Below are positions 51,580-60,301 of a DNA stretch of 64,000 nt, piece after piece. The position numbers were made by a program, and so were the translations under genes. Within the stretch, counting starts at the first letter, position 1. Each line of letters begins with the position of its first letter. Source of the stretch: Micromonospora arborensis (GTDB lineage: Bacteria; Actinomycetota; Actinomycetes; Mycobacteriales; Micromonosporaceae); NCBI RefSeq assembly GCF_003205615.1, contig NZ_PYBV01000030.1, forward strand, positions 175,943-239,942. The letters are read 5' to 3'. The notes under the pieces are model-generated. The model saw only the letters and a list, made by a program, of their open reading frames with translations, was not told the origin of the DNA and did no database searches.

Positions 51580-51737
51580 GGCCGTCCTCTCGATCCGGGC
51601 CGCTTCGCCGCGGCCCTGCGTGAGGTCTACGGTGGACGATCTGAGCGCAGGATCGATCCCGCCCGAGGGGGGATCCGATCCCTCGCCGCCGGGAAGTGGT
51701 ACCCCGGCCCGGATCTTGTCGGACTAGTCTTCGCCGC

Positions 51738-52361
51738 ATGGCTTTGCGACCGGACGAGTTCTATGACCACGCAGTCGCCGCCGCGGACGGCGAGCGCCGG
51801 CTTCCGTTGGCGGACATGACGGGATGGGACATCAGCCCTTTCGACCCGGCTGGGCTGCGCGTGGCGCCGTTGCGTCCGCCGGTGCTCCCGGAGCCCGCGC
51901 GTCACGGCGAGGATCCGTCGGACTGCGATGCCTGCCGCGACCGGGACGAGGGGATCTGGTTCAACGAGCACTGGCGGCTGGCCCGGATTTCGGGAGTGGG
52001 CGTTCCACTGCTGCTCATGCTGTATCCGCGCGACCACTACGACATGGCGGATCTGCCTGACGAACTGGCCGCCGAGTTGGGATTGTTGAGCACCCGCATC
52101 GTCCGCCACATCCAGGCGTTGCCGCACGTCTCGCGGGCCCACGTCTATCGAGTCGGAGATGGTGGCGCGCACCTGCACGTGTGGTTCTTCGCCCGACCCG
52201 AGGGGCAGACCCAACTGTACGGGTCGTGGCTGGTCATCTGGGACGACCTGCTGCCGGAGTACCCAGCGGACGTCGCGCAGGCGGACGCCGAGACCGTGGC
52301 GGACGCGTTGGTCGCGAGCCACGGCGGTCACCGGTCGTCCGTGTCAGGAATTTCGGCATGA
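51738..52361 (+). CDS. HIT-like superfamily protein
   Basis: 207 residues. SDCDACRDRDEGIWFNEHWR and HLHVWFFARPEGQTQLYGSW recall HIT/GalT-fold nucleotide-binding proteins; the HLHVW pair stands for the HxHxH nucleotidyl site, with one His replaced by Trp. Activity is therefore uncertain. ATG 51738 is chosen as the first ATG before the conserved block. Its stop overlaps the chorismate mutase ATG (ATGA), indicating tight coupling. Confidence 0.7.
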   Translation: MALRPDEFYDHAVAAADGERRLPLADMTGWDISPFDPAGLRVAPLRPPVLPEPARHGEDPSDCDACRDRDEGIWFNEHWRLARISGVGVPLLLMLYPRDHYDMADLPDELAAELGLLSTRIVRHIQALPHVSRAHVYRVGDGGAHLHVWFFARPEGQTQLYGSWLVIWDDLLPEYPADVAQADAETVADALVASHGGHRSSVSGISA

Positions 52362-52654
52362 CGGAGACGGCGTCGGCGCTGACCGAGATCCGCGCTCGGA
52401 TCGACGAACTCGACGGTGAGCTCGTCGGGCTGCTCGCCCGGCGGGAAGCTCTGGTTCGGCGCGCGGCCCCGCTCAAGGGCGACCGGCAGGCGGTCCGTGC
52501 GCCGGACCGGGTGGCCCAGGTGGTGGCCCGGGTGCGGGCGCTGGCGACCGAAGCCGGCGCGGACCCGGACCTGGTCGAGCGGATCTACCGGGGCATGATC
52601 CAGGCCTTCATCGACCTGGAAACCGACGAGCACCAGCGGCTCACCGAAGCCTGA
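52358..52654 (+). CDS. Chorismate mutase, AroQ type
   Basis: 98 residues, all-helical. EIRARIDELDGELVGLLARR and REALVRRAAPLKGDRQAV, then ERIYRGMIQAFIDLE, give the AroQ fold with the usual Arg and Lys ligands of chorismate. It converts chorismate to prephenate. Starts on the ATGA shared with the HIT-like gene. The EPSP synthase gene lies 2.1 kb upstream on the same strand, so both shikimate-pathway genes are near but not adjacent. Confidence 0.85.
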   Translation: MTETASALTEIRARIDELDGELVGLLARREALVRRAAPLKGDRQAVRAPDRVAQVVARVRALATEAGADPDLVERIYRGMIQAFIDLETDEHQRLTEA

Positions 52655-52686
52655 TTGCTCCGGCCCGGCTCGCGTACGTTGTTGCC

Positions 52687-53070
52687 ATGGCGACCTTCTG
52701 GACTCTGGGTTTCGATGCCGACGATCCTCAGCGGATCGCCGCCTTCTGGGCGTCGGCGCTGGGCTATGTCGAGGAGCCAGGCTTCGACGAGCCCGACGGT
52801 GCGTCCATCATCGACCCTGCTGGCCGCGGCCCGGCTATCGCTTTCCTCAGGGTGCCTGAGGGGAAGTCCGCCAAGAACCGGGTGCACATTGATATCCGGG
52901 TCGCCGGTCCGGGGCCGGGTGACCTGGCCGAGCGCGCTCGACTGATCCGACAGCGAGTGCCCGAGCTGGTTGCCGCCGGCGCGACAGTGGTCCGCGAGGA
53001 GTGGTACGGCGACGTCCTCGGCCACGTTGTCATGCAGGACCCCGAGGGCAACGAGTTCTGCGTCGCCTGA
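52687..53070 (+). CDS. VOC-family (glyoxalase-like) protein
   Basis: 127 residues, two beta-alpha-beta-beta-beta modules: FWTLGFDADDPQRIAAFWAS, VHIDIRVAGPGPGDLAERAR and VVMQDPEGNEFCVA. This is the Glyoxalase_6 form common in actinomycetes, of unassigned substrate. Starts 32 bases after the chorismate mutase stop, possibly on the same message. Confidence 0.87.
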   Translation: MATFWTLGFDADDPQRIAAFWASALGYVEEPGFDEPDGASIIDPAGRGPAIAFLRVPEGKSAKNRVHIDIRVAGPGPGDLAERARLIRQRVPELVAAGATVVREEWYGDVLGHVVMQDPEGNEFCVA

Positions 53071-53243
53071 TCTGCCCGCGGCGTCCCGAGCCGGGCGGAG
53101 AACTCCGCCGGAGAAGAATCGTCAAATGGCTATTCCTGCGAGTGCTTGAATCAGAAAGAGACACTGGGGCGGAAAACTCAATCGGAGCCCTCGATGAAAG
53201 TGACCCGACGAAGAATGTGGCAGCCCCCGTGTAAAGATGTCGT

Positions 53244-53792
53244 GTGGGCTCTGCATCGACAAATGATCCGACCGCCTCTCCTCTCCTGCTGACCGGGGAG
53301 GGAGTGGTGCTGCGGGAATGGGCTGACTCCGATATACCGTTCATGCCGCGATTGTTCGACGCGGAGGACATGGCCGCGAACACCGACATCCCCTCTCCGT
53401 TCGACGCGGACGCCTTCCTGGCCAGAATCCGGCAGCGCCGTACCCAGCGCGTCGTCGATCTGGCCGTGACGCGCGACGGGGGTGAGCCACTGGGCCTCGT
53501 CGCGCTCCACGTGGCGAGTGGGGTGTTGGGCTATGCCATCGGCCCGGCACACCGTGGTCGGGGCCTGGCGTCGCGGTCCCTGCGGCTGATGACGGCGTTC
53601 TGCCACGAAAAGCTCGGCTTCTCCCGGCTGCGGCTCGGCATCGTGCAGGGCAATGTGCCCTCGCAGGGCGTCGCCGAGTCCGCCGGGTACGTCCGTGGCG
53701 ACGACGCCCTCGTCGAGAGGGTGAACGGGCTGGGGCAGCCGAAGCTGCTCGAAACGTGGTACTGGACCGCGCCGGCGACATCCGGGCGGTGA
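53244..53792 (+). CDS. GNAT-family N-acetyltransferase
   Basis: 182 residues. GEGVVLREWADSDIPFMPRL opens the fold and YAIGPAHRGRGLASRSLRLM is the acetyl-CoA binding loop, as in RimJ-like transferases. The substrate may be a protein N-terminus or small amine. GTG 53244 is used. The 170-base gap before it shows nothing but an AT-richer stretch. It converges on the IclR gene nine bases away. Confidence 0.85.
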   Translation: MGSASTNDPTASPLLLTGEGVVLREWADSDIPFMPRLFDAEDMAANTDIPSPFDADAFLARIRQRRTQRVVDLAVTRDGGEPLGLVALHVASGVLGYAIGPAHRGRGLASRSLRLMTAFCHEKLGFSRLRLGIVQGNVPSQGVAESAGYVRGDDALVERVNGLGQPKLLETWYWTAPATSGR

Positions 53793-53800
53793 CGGACGGC

Positions 53801-54676
53801 TTACGTCCCGATCGTCCGTGGCTCGGTCGACCGATCGTCGGCCGGGGTCGATCCGATGTCATCGGAGTCGTCCAGGCTCGCGGAGGACGCGGGTGTGTGG
53901 CCGAGTTCGTACGAGATCCGGTTCGCGGTCTCCAGGAGGAGCGGAAGGTTGCTCTTCAGCTTGTCGAGGCTTGCGATGACCTCGATGGCCGTAATCGAGG
54001 CGGCGGCGATGACCTGCCCTCGCGAATCCCTGATCGGCGCGGCTATGCACATGACGTAGGCGTCGTGCTCGCCGTCGTCGGTGGCCCAACCGTGTTGGCG
54101 GATGCGGGCGAGTTCGGCTTCGAGCGCTTCGTGGTCGGCGAAGGTGGTGGCGGTGAACCTCTCGAAGACGACGTGGGAGAGGAGCCGGTGGCGTTCCTCC
54201 GGCGGGAGGTAGGCCAGGATCGTCTTGCCGACGGCGCTCGCGTAGATCGACACCGCGCGCCCCACCCGGGACGGCAGCTTTACGGCGTCGAACGCCGGAC
54301 TGTCCACCTTGTCGATGTAAATGATCTCGTCGCCGGTCAGTTGCGCCAGGTGCACGGTGTGGCTGGTCTCGCGTTGCAGCGCCCGCAGGTGGGCGGCGGC
54401 GAACTGGCGCAGGTCCATCGAGCCGAGCGCAAGCTCGGACAGCTCGATCACCCCGCTGCCGAGCACATAGGTGCCCGCGCCGGTCCGGCGCACGAAGCGC
54501 GCGGACTCCAGCGTCTGCAGGATCCGCAGGGCTGTGGACTTGTGGACGCCGAGCACGTCTGCCGCCTCCGTCAGCGACAGTGGGTGCTCCGCCGATCGAC
54601 GGATGAGGTCGATCGCGCGACGAATCGATTGCGCCAAGGCTCTGTCTCCCCTCGCGCGACGGATACGCCATCGCAT
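53801..54676 (-). CDS. IclR family transcriptional regulator
   Basis: 291 residues. N-terminal HTH (LSLTEAADVLGVHKSTALRI) and an IclR effector domain (HLAQLTGDEIIYIDKVDS; GRAVSIYASAVGKTILAYLP; AAPIRDSRGQVIAAASI). ATG 54676 is preferred; a -10-like TATATT lies just upstream, so the message may be leaderless, and the frame further upstream runs through the operator. It is divergent from the carbohydrate operon and its probable regulator, sensing a pathway intermediate. Confidence 0.92.
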   Translation of the reverse strand: MRWRIRRARGDRALAQSIRRAIDLIRRSAEHPLSLTEAADVLGVHKSTALRILQTLESARFVRRTGAGTYVLGSGVIELSELALGSMDLRQFAAAHLRALQRETSHTVHLAQLTGDEIIYIDKVDSPAFDAVKLPSRVGRAVSIYASAVGKTILAYLPPEERHRLLSHVVFERFTATTFADHEALEAELARIRQHGWATDDGEHDAYVMCIAAPIRDSRGQVIAAASITAIEVIASLDKLKSNLPLLLETANRISYELGHTPASSASLDDSDDIGSTPADDRSTEPRTIGT

Positions 54677-54679
54677 CCG

Positions 54680-54758
54680 TTGCAATATATGCAATATAGT
54701 AGACGCGATGCGCAACCGCCACTTGACACCGTTGCACATGGCGCTACGATCGTTGCAA
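54680..54758. promoter_or_regulatory. IclR operator and promoter region of the carbohydrate operon
   Basis: TTGCA-ATATA-TGCAA dyad at 54680-54694, with further TTGCA half-sites at 54732 and 54753. The operon promoter reads TTGACA (54723-54728), 16 bases, TACGAT (54745-54750); the half-sites fall in its spacer and at its start point. Confidence 0.65.
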
Positions 54759-54798
54759 TTTCATCCAGATGACGCTGACTCGTAACAGTGGAGTAACG

Positions 54799-56046
54799 AT
54801 GGGTAACCAGCGCGCTTATTTCGGCCTCGCCAGGGCGACATGTGCCCTCGGCTTGGTCGCCACTCTCTTGACCGGTTGTGGCTCCGACGACGGCTCCAGT
54901 GGGGGCGTCACCAAACTGACCTTCGCCGCCTCGACCTTCGGCGACCCGGGTCGTGGCCCCCTGCTGACAAAGTGGCTCGACGAGTTCAACCAGAGCCAGG
55001 ACAAGGTGCAGGTCTCCGCCGCCGCGGTGCCGTACCCGACCTTCGGCCAGACGGTGCTCACCCAGATGGGCAGCGGCAAGGGGCCGGACCTGGTCCGCTT
55101 CGACATGCCTGAGTTCGAGGCCGCCTCGGACGCCGGCCTCGTCGCGCCGCTGGACAAGCTTGTCGATGTCAGCAAGTACGACCTGCTCAAGCAGCCGGAC
55201 CAGTTCATGGTCCACGACGGTGTCCGGCACGGCATCATCTTCGAAGCGTCGAACTACGCGATGTTCTACAACGCCGACCTGATTCCGACGCCGCCGACCA
55301 CCTACGAGCAGTTCGCCTCCACCGCGAAGTCGCTGACCAAGGGCGACGTCTTCGGCCTGGCGTTCCGCCAGACCGAGGCCGAGGAGGCCGGCGTCTGGCA
55401 GGACATCTTCAACTACGTCTACGGCTTCGGCGGCGCCTGGTCCGACGGTAAGAACCTGACGATCAACTCGCCCGAGAACCTCAAGGGCCTGCAGGCGTTC
55501 AAGGACCTGTACGACGCGAACGTGATCCCGCGCGGAGCGGACGCGGCGACGTTCCGGCGGATGTTCGCCGAGGGCAAGGTCGGGATGGAGCTGAACAACG
55601 GCGGCTACGTGACCGCCACGCGCGGCCAGAACGCGAAGCTGAACTTCACCGTCGCACCCATCCCGTTCCCGGTCCGCAAGCAGGGCGCGATCCTGGCGCC
55701 GATCGTGGTCAACGAGGCGAGCGAGGGCAAGGACGAGGCCGGCACCTTCATCAAGTGGGCGCTGGAGCCGCAGAACCAGGTCAAGCTGCAGGAGATCCTC
55801 GGCGCGAGCAGCGTGGCCACCGCCACGCAGCGCAGCGCGGAGACGCTCAAGGCGACCCCGTTCCTCCCCGTCTTCGACGGTCTCACCGAGACCAGCCTGC
55901 CGCAGATCGTGCTGGGGTTCGAGGCCAAGACGCCGGACATCCGCAAGGTGGTCGTGCAGAACGTGGTCGCGGCACTGCAGGGCAAGACCGACCTCAAGTC
56001 GGCGCTGGACCGCGCCCAGCAGCAGGCGACCGAACTGGTCCGCTGA
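54799..56046 (+). CDS. ABC transporter sugar-binding lipoprotein
   Basis: 415 residues. Lipoprotein signal with lipobox ending LLTGC (Cys27). Family 1 extracellular solute-binding fold: LTFAASTFGDPGRGPLLTKW, GPDLVRFDMPEFEAASDAGL, AMFYNADLIPTPPTTYEQF and MFAEGKVGMELNNGGYV. It captures the sugar outside the membrane for the two permeases downstream. ATG 54799 follows GGAG by six bases. No ATPase is encoded in the operon, so a shared MsiK-type ATPase elsewhere is likely. First gene of the operon. Confidence 0.9.
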   Translation: MGNQRAYFGLARATCALGLVATLLTGCGSDDGSSGGVTKLTFAASTFGDPGRGPLLTKWLDEFNQSQDKVQVSAAAVPYPTFGQTVLTQMGSGKGPDLVRFDMPEFEAASDAGLVAPLDKLVDVSKYDLLKQPDQFMVHDGVRHGIIFEASNYAMFYNADLIPTPPTTYEQFASTAKSLTKGDVFGLAFRQTEAEEAGVWQDIFNYVYGFGGAWSDGKNLTINSPENLKGLQAFKDLYDANVIPRGADAATFRRMFAEGKVGMELNNGGYVTATRGQNAKLNFTVAPIPFPVRKQGAILAPIVVNEASEGKDEAGTFIKWALEPQNQVKLQEILGASSVATATQRSAETLKATPFLPVFDGLTETSLPQIVLGFEAKTPDIRKVVVQNVVAALQGKTDLKSALDRAQQQATELVR

Positions 56047-56122
56047 CAGCTCGACACGGCGACGCTGCCGGCGCGACGATCCGTGCGCCGGCAGCGTCCT
56101 TCCCCCCGAAGGATCAAACCCG

Positions 56123-57076
56123 ATGACTGTGGTCGAGCAGACCGGAGCACCGAAGACAACACCCCGGGCCGGGGCCCGACGGCGACCCAGCCCGCTGGGC
56201 AGCAAGTGGACGCCGTACCTGTTCCTGGCCCCCGCTGCCCTGTTCATCCTCGTCTTCCAGGCGGTACCCCTTCTACAGGAGGTGTACCTCAGCTTCACCC
56301 GGACGAGACTGCTCAACCCCACCAAGAGCGAGTGGGTCGGTCTCGACAACTTCAACCGCATCTTCGGCGACCCCGAATTCCACCGCACCCTGCTGATCAC
56401 CATCGTCTACGTGATCACCTGCGTCGTCGTCGCCATCGGCGCCGGGCTCGTCGTCGCGCTCCTGCTGAACAAGAAATTCCGGGGCCGCGGCGTGGCACGG
56501 GCACTCGTGACCGTCCCCTGGGCCGCTCCGGGCATCGCGGTCGCGCTCATCGCCACCTGGATGCTGAACGCGCAGTACGGCATCGTGAACCGCTTCCTCG
56601 ACGCCGTGGGTCTCGGTGTGCCGGGCGGCTCCATCCTGGACAGCCCGCGCTACGCGCTTCCAGCGGTGCTCGCGACGACCATCTGGCAGTTGTTCCCGTT
56701 CACCTCCGTGGTGCTGCTCTCCGCGCTGCAGTCCGTACCGCAGGACCTCAACGAGGCCGCGACGGTGGACGGCGCGGGACGATGGGCCACCTTCCGCGCC
56801 GTCACCTGGCAGGTCATCAAGCCCACGGTGGGTCTGCTGGCGCTGCTGATGACGATCTGGTCGCTGCGGCGGTTCGAGCTGATCTGGCTGATGACCAAGG
56901 GTGGACCGGTCGGTGCCACCGAGACGCTCGTCATCGACCTCTACTCGCAGGCATTCGACTCGAAGGAACTCGGATCGGCGGCGGCCATCGGCATGGTCGG
57001 CGTCGTCATCTCGCTCATCGTCATCATCGGCAGCCGCCTGGTCGCCCGTGCCGTGGAGAAGGGGGACGTCCGATGA
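56123..57076 (+). CDS. Carbohydrate ABC transporter permease, MalF type
   Basis: 317 residues with six helices and the EAA loop (LNEAATVDGAGRWATFRAVT) that contacts the ATPase. PYLFLAPAALFILVFQAVPL is the usual first helix. Its stop overlaps the next permease ATG (ATGA), so both are made together. Confidence 0.92.
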   Translation: MTVVEQTGAPKTTPRAGARRRPSPLGSKWTPYLFLAPAALFILVFQAVPLLQEVYLSFTRTRLLNPTKSEWVGLDNFNRIFGDPEFHRTLLITIVYVITCVVVAIGAGLVVALLLNKKFRGRGVARALVTVPWAAPGIAVALIATWMLNAQYGIVNRFLDAVGLGVPGGSILDSPRYALPAVLATTIWQLFPFTSVVLLSALQSVPQDLNEAATVDGAGRWATFRAVTWQVIKPTVGLLALLMTIWSLRRFELIWLMTKGGPVGATETLVIDLYSQAFDSKELGSAAAIGMVGVVISLIVIIGSRLVARAVEKGDVR

Positions 57077-57903
57077 GGCGCTTCCGTTTCGGTATCACCG
57101 CACGGATCGTCGCCGTGCTCGCCGTGCTGGGTGTAGCGGTGTTCCCGCTGTACTGGATGTTCGTCACCGCGCTGTCCAGCAACAGCGACCTCTTCGCCGA
57201 CAAGCCCCGACTCACGCCGGACCTCGGCCAGTTCGGGGTCTTCGTGGACGCGCTGGCCGAGGGTAAGGCGGCCGGGTGGCTGCTCAACAGCCTGATCATC
57301 GCCGTCGGCACGATGGTCCTCTCCGTCGGCCTGGGTATCCCGCTCGGCTACGCGCTGTCCCGGTTCTCGTTCTGGGGCAAGGCCGTGGTGACAGTCGTGC
57401 TGCTGTTCACGCAGATGCTTCCCGAGGCGCTGATGGTCGTCCCGCTGTTCGCGCTGTTCCGCCGTTTCGAACTGCTCGACTCGCTGGCCGGCCTCATCCT
57501 GGTGAACTCCGCCTTCGTTCTGCCGATCGTCGCGCTGATCCTCAAGGGCGCCATCGACGGCATCCCGAAGGAGTTGGAGGAAGCCGCCCGTGCCGACGGC
57601 GCCCGGCCGTTGACCACCCTGCTCCGCATCAACGTGCCGCTGATCGCGCCGTCGATCGCGGCGACCGCGGTCATCGCCTTCTTCCACGCCTGGAACGAGT
57701 ACGTGTTCGCGGTGACGTTCATCTTCAATCCGGACCTGCAGCCGGCGTCCGTCGGCATCGCGAACTTCATCGGTGAGTTGGGCACGCCGATCCAGACGGT
57801 GATGGCCGTCGCCTTCCTGTTCACGCTGCCCGCCGTCGCCTTCTACCTGTTGGTCCAGAAGTACGTCGTGTCCGGCATGACCGCCGGTGCGGTGAAGGGT
57901 TGA
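57073..57903 (+). CDS. Carbohydrate ABC transporter permease, MalG type
   Basis: 276 residues, six helices, with the EAA loop LEEAARADGARPLTTLLRIN and a typical start (ARIVAVLAVLGVAVFPLYWM). Together with the MalF-type partner it forms the channel. The ATG overlaps the previous stop; the longer upstream frame belongs to another reading frame. Confidence 0.92.
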   Translation: MRRFRFGITARIVAVLAVLGVAVFPLYWMFVTALSSNSDLFADKPRLTPDLGQFGVFVDALAEGKAAGWLLNSLIIAVGTMVLSVGLGIPLGYALSRFSFWGKAVVTVVLLFTQMLPEALMVVPLFALFRRFELLDSLAGLILVNSAFVLPIVALILKGAIDGIPKELEEAARADGARPLTTLLRINVPLIAPSIAATAVIAFFHAWNEYVFAVTFIFNPDLQPASVGIANFIGELGTPIQTVMAVAFLFTLPAVAFYLLVQKYVVSGMTAGAVKG

Positions 57904-57911
57904 GCCGAAGA

Positions 57912-59093
57912 ATGAAGATCGTCTCCATCGACACGCTTGTCGTCGACTTCTACCGCACGAACCTCGTCATCGTGCGCGTCCACACCGACGAGGGGATCAT
58001 CGGGCTCGGTGAGGCCACCCTGGAGGGTAAGGAACGCGCCGTCCAGGGAGCGATCGCCGAGCTGGCCGAGGCGGTGGTGGGCCTGGATCCCACCCGCATC
58101 TCGAAGATCCTCTACGAGACCGCGCGGGACTGGTACTGGCGCGGCGGCCCGGTGATCATGACCGCGTTGAGTTCGCTGGAGATGGCCCTCTGGGACATCT
58201 CGGCGCGCGAGCTCGGCGTACCGGTCTCCCGACTTCTCGGCGGCGCGACCCGGGACCGGGTCCGCGCGTACGCGAATGGTTGGTTCTCCGGCGCCGTCAC
58301 CCCGGAGGACTACGCGGCGGCCGCGGGCAGGACGGTGAAGTCCGGGTTCCGCGGCCTCAAGTGGGACCCGTTCGAGAACTACGACCTCACCATCACCACC
58401 CAGCAGCTGGACCGGGTGCTCGCGCAGATCGACGCGGTCCGCCGCGAGGTGGGTCGCGATGTCGAACTGTTCATCGAGGGGCACGGCCGCTTCGACGTCC
58501 GGCACGCGATCAAGATCGCGAAGGAGATCGCCCAGTTCGATCCGGTGTGGTTCGAGGAGCCGTGCCCACCGGACAACCTCGACGCGCTCGTCGACATCCG
58601 TCGCTCGTCGCCGGTGCCGATCGCGGCGGGAGAGCGGTGGTTCGGCCGGCAGGGCTTCGCGCCGGCGCTCGCCCGTCAGGCGGTCGACTTCGTCCAACCC
58701 GACGTGACGCACGCGGGCGGGATCGCAGAGTTGGCCTTCATCTCGACGCTCGCCGCGACCAGCTACGTGGGCTTCGCGCCGCACAACCCGAGTGGTCCGC
58801 TCAGCACGGCCGCGACGCTGCAACTCGGTGCGACACTGCCCAACTTCCGGTATCTGGAGATCATGGCGACCGACGTGCCCTGGCGCCCCGAGATCACCAA
58901 CGAGCGGCTGGTGCTGACCGACGACGGCGACGTGCTCGTCCCGACCGGGGTGGGGCTGGGCATCGAGCTGGATCTCGCCGCGATCGAGCAGCACCCGTTC
59001 ACACCGCATCCGCTGCAGATGTTCCGGGACGCCGTCTACGACATCCGTCCCCGGGACGAGCGGTCCTTCTTCAACCTGGGGAGCGGCTCATGA
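57912..59093 (+). CDS. Enolase-superfamily sugar-acid dehydratase
   Basis: 393 residues. Mandelate-racemase/muconate-lactonizing fold with DEGIIGLGEATLEGKE at the N-terminus, LEMALWDISARELGVPVSRLL, and the metal-ligand series FIEGHGRF, WFEEPC and AAGERW. QPDVTHAGGIAELAFI and FAPHNPSGPLSTAATLQLGA complete the barrel. The GHGRF and APHNP forms are those of galactonate/gluconate-type dehydratases, which remove water from an aldonate to give a 2-keto-3-deoxy acid. The exact aldonate is undetermined. Its stop overlaps the FAH gene start. Confidence 0.88.
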   Translation: MKIVSIDTLVVDFYRTNLVIVRVHTDEGIIGLGEATLEGKERAVQGAIAELAEAVVGLDPTRISKILYETARDWYWRGGPVIMTALSSLEMALWDISARELGVPVSRLLGGATRDRVRAYANGWFSGAVTPEDYAAAAGRTVKSGFRGLKWDPFENYDLTITTQQLDRVLAQIDAVRREVGRDVELFIEGHGRFDVRHAIKIAKEIAQFDPVWFEEPCPPDNLDALVDIRRSSPVPIAAGERWFGRQGFAPALARQAVDFVQPDVTHAGGIAELAFISTLAATSYVGFAPHNPSGPLSTAATLQLGATLPNFRYLEIMATDVPWRPEITNERLVLTDDGDVLVPTGVGLGIELDLAAIEQHPFTPHPLQMFRDAVYDIRPRDERSFFNLGSGS

Positions 59094-60301
59094 CGGTGCC
59101 ACAGCCCCGAGGGCTGGCCGCCGACGCGGACTGGTTCGGGACCGGTGCCGAGGCGCTGCCCGACGATGCCGACCACAGCGTCCTCATCGGCCGGATCTGG
59201 GACCCGTCCGTCGACGGCCCCGCACCCGTGGTCGTCCGAGGCGGCGAGGTCATCGACATCAGCCACCGGTTCCCGACCGTCCGGGACATCTGCGAGCTGC
59301 CCGATCCCGCCGCGACGGTGGCCGGGCTCGACGGCCCGCGGGCGGGCGGATTCGGGGAGATACTGGCCAACACGGGTGCCGCGAACCGGGACCACAACCG
59401 GCCCTGGTTGCTCGCACCGGTCGACCTCCAGGCGCTCAAGGCCGCCGGGGTGACCTTCCCGGTCTCGTTGATCGAACGCGTCATCGAGGAACGGGCCCGG
59501 GGAGACCTGGCGCTCGCGGCGGACCTCCGTCGCCGGATGCTCGCCGACATCGGTGCCGACCTGCACAGCCTGTCGCCGGGCTCCGCGGAGGCGGAGAGGC
59601 TCAAGGATCTGCTGGTCGCCGAGGGCATGTGGAGTCAGTACCTGGAGGTGGGGATCGGGCCGGACGCGGAGATCTTCACCAAGGGTCAGATCCTCTCGGC
59701 CGTCGGCACCGCCGTTCCGGTCGGCGTGCTTGCCGCGTCGACCTGGAACAACCCGGAGCCCGAGGTCGTGCTCATCGTCCAGTCCAGCGGTCGGGTCGTC
59801 GGCGCCACCCTCGGCAACGACGTGAACCTGCGCGATGTCGAGGGCCGCTCGGCGCTCCTGCTTCCCCTGGCGAAGGACAACAACGCGTCGTGTGCCCTCG
59901 GTCCGCTGATCAGGCTGTTCGACGAGCGGTTCGGCCTGGCACAGGTGCGTGAGTTGGAGGTGGGTCTGGAGGTCCACGGCGTGGACGGCTTCCGCCTGGA
60001 GGCGGTCTCCGAGATGACCCAGATGTCGCGCGAGCCGGAGGCGCTGGTGCGGCAGCTGATCGGCCCACACCACCACTATCCCGACGGCGCTGCCCTGATG
60101 CTCGGCACGATGTTCGCCCCCATTCAGGACCGCGACCGCCCCGGTGAGGGCTTCACCCACAAGGTCGACGACGTGGTACGGATCAGCTGCCCGTCGCTCG
60201 GCACCCTGGTCAATCGTGTGCGGCATGCCGAGGAGTGCGAGCCTTGGCAGTTCGGCGTCCGCGATCTGATGAGCAATCTGGCGAGGAGAGAACTGCTGTG
60301 A
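59090..60301 (+). CDS. FAH-fold protein, probable 2-keto-3-deoxypentonate dehydratase
   Basis: 403 residues. The fumarylacetoacetate-hydrolase fold shows in GPDAEIFTKGQILSAVGTAV, NPEPEVVLIVQSSGRVVGAT (metal-binding Glu residues) and GNDVNLRDVEGRSALLLPLA. The length and pairing with a dehydratase and an aldehyde dehydrogenase match the AraD1-type 2-keto-3-deoxy-L-arabonate/D-xylonate dehydratases, which yield 2,5-dioxopentanoate. ATG 59090 overlaps the previous stop, and the stop overlaps the next GTG. A hydrolase role on a diketo acid remains possible. Confidence 0.8.
   Translation: MTVPQPRGLAADADWFGTGAEALPDDADHSVLIGRIWDPSVDGPAPVVVRGGEVIDISHRFPTVRDICELPDPAATVAGLDGPRAGGFGEILANTGAANRDHNRPWLLAPVDLQALKAAGVTFPVSLIERVIEERARGDLALAADLRRRMLADIGADLHSLSPGSAEAERLKDLLVAEGMWSQYLEVGIGPDAEIFTKGQILSAVGTAVPVGVLAASTWNNPEPEVVLIVQSSGRVVGATLGNDVNLRDVEGRSALLLPLAKDNNASCALGPLIRLFDERFGLAQVRELEVGLEVHGVDGFRLEAVSEMTQMSREPEALVRQLIGPHHHYPDGAALMLGTMFAPIQDRDRPGEGFTHKVDDVVRISCPSLGTLVNRVRHAEECEPWQFGVRDLMSNLARRELL

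Noticed and set aside
54571..56403. 610-codon leftward frame over the sugar-binding protein gene
   Set aside because: Antisense of a clear lipoprotein gene; no motif and no start context.
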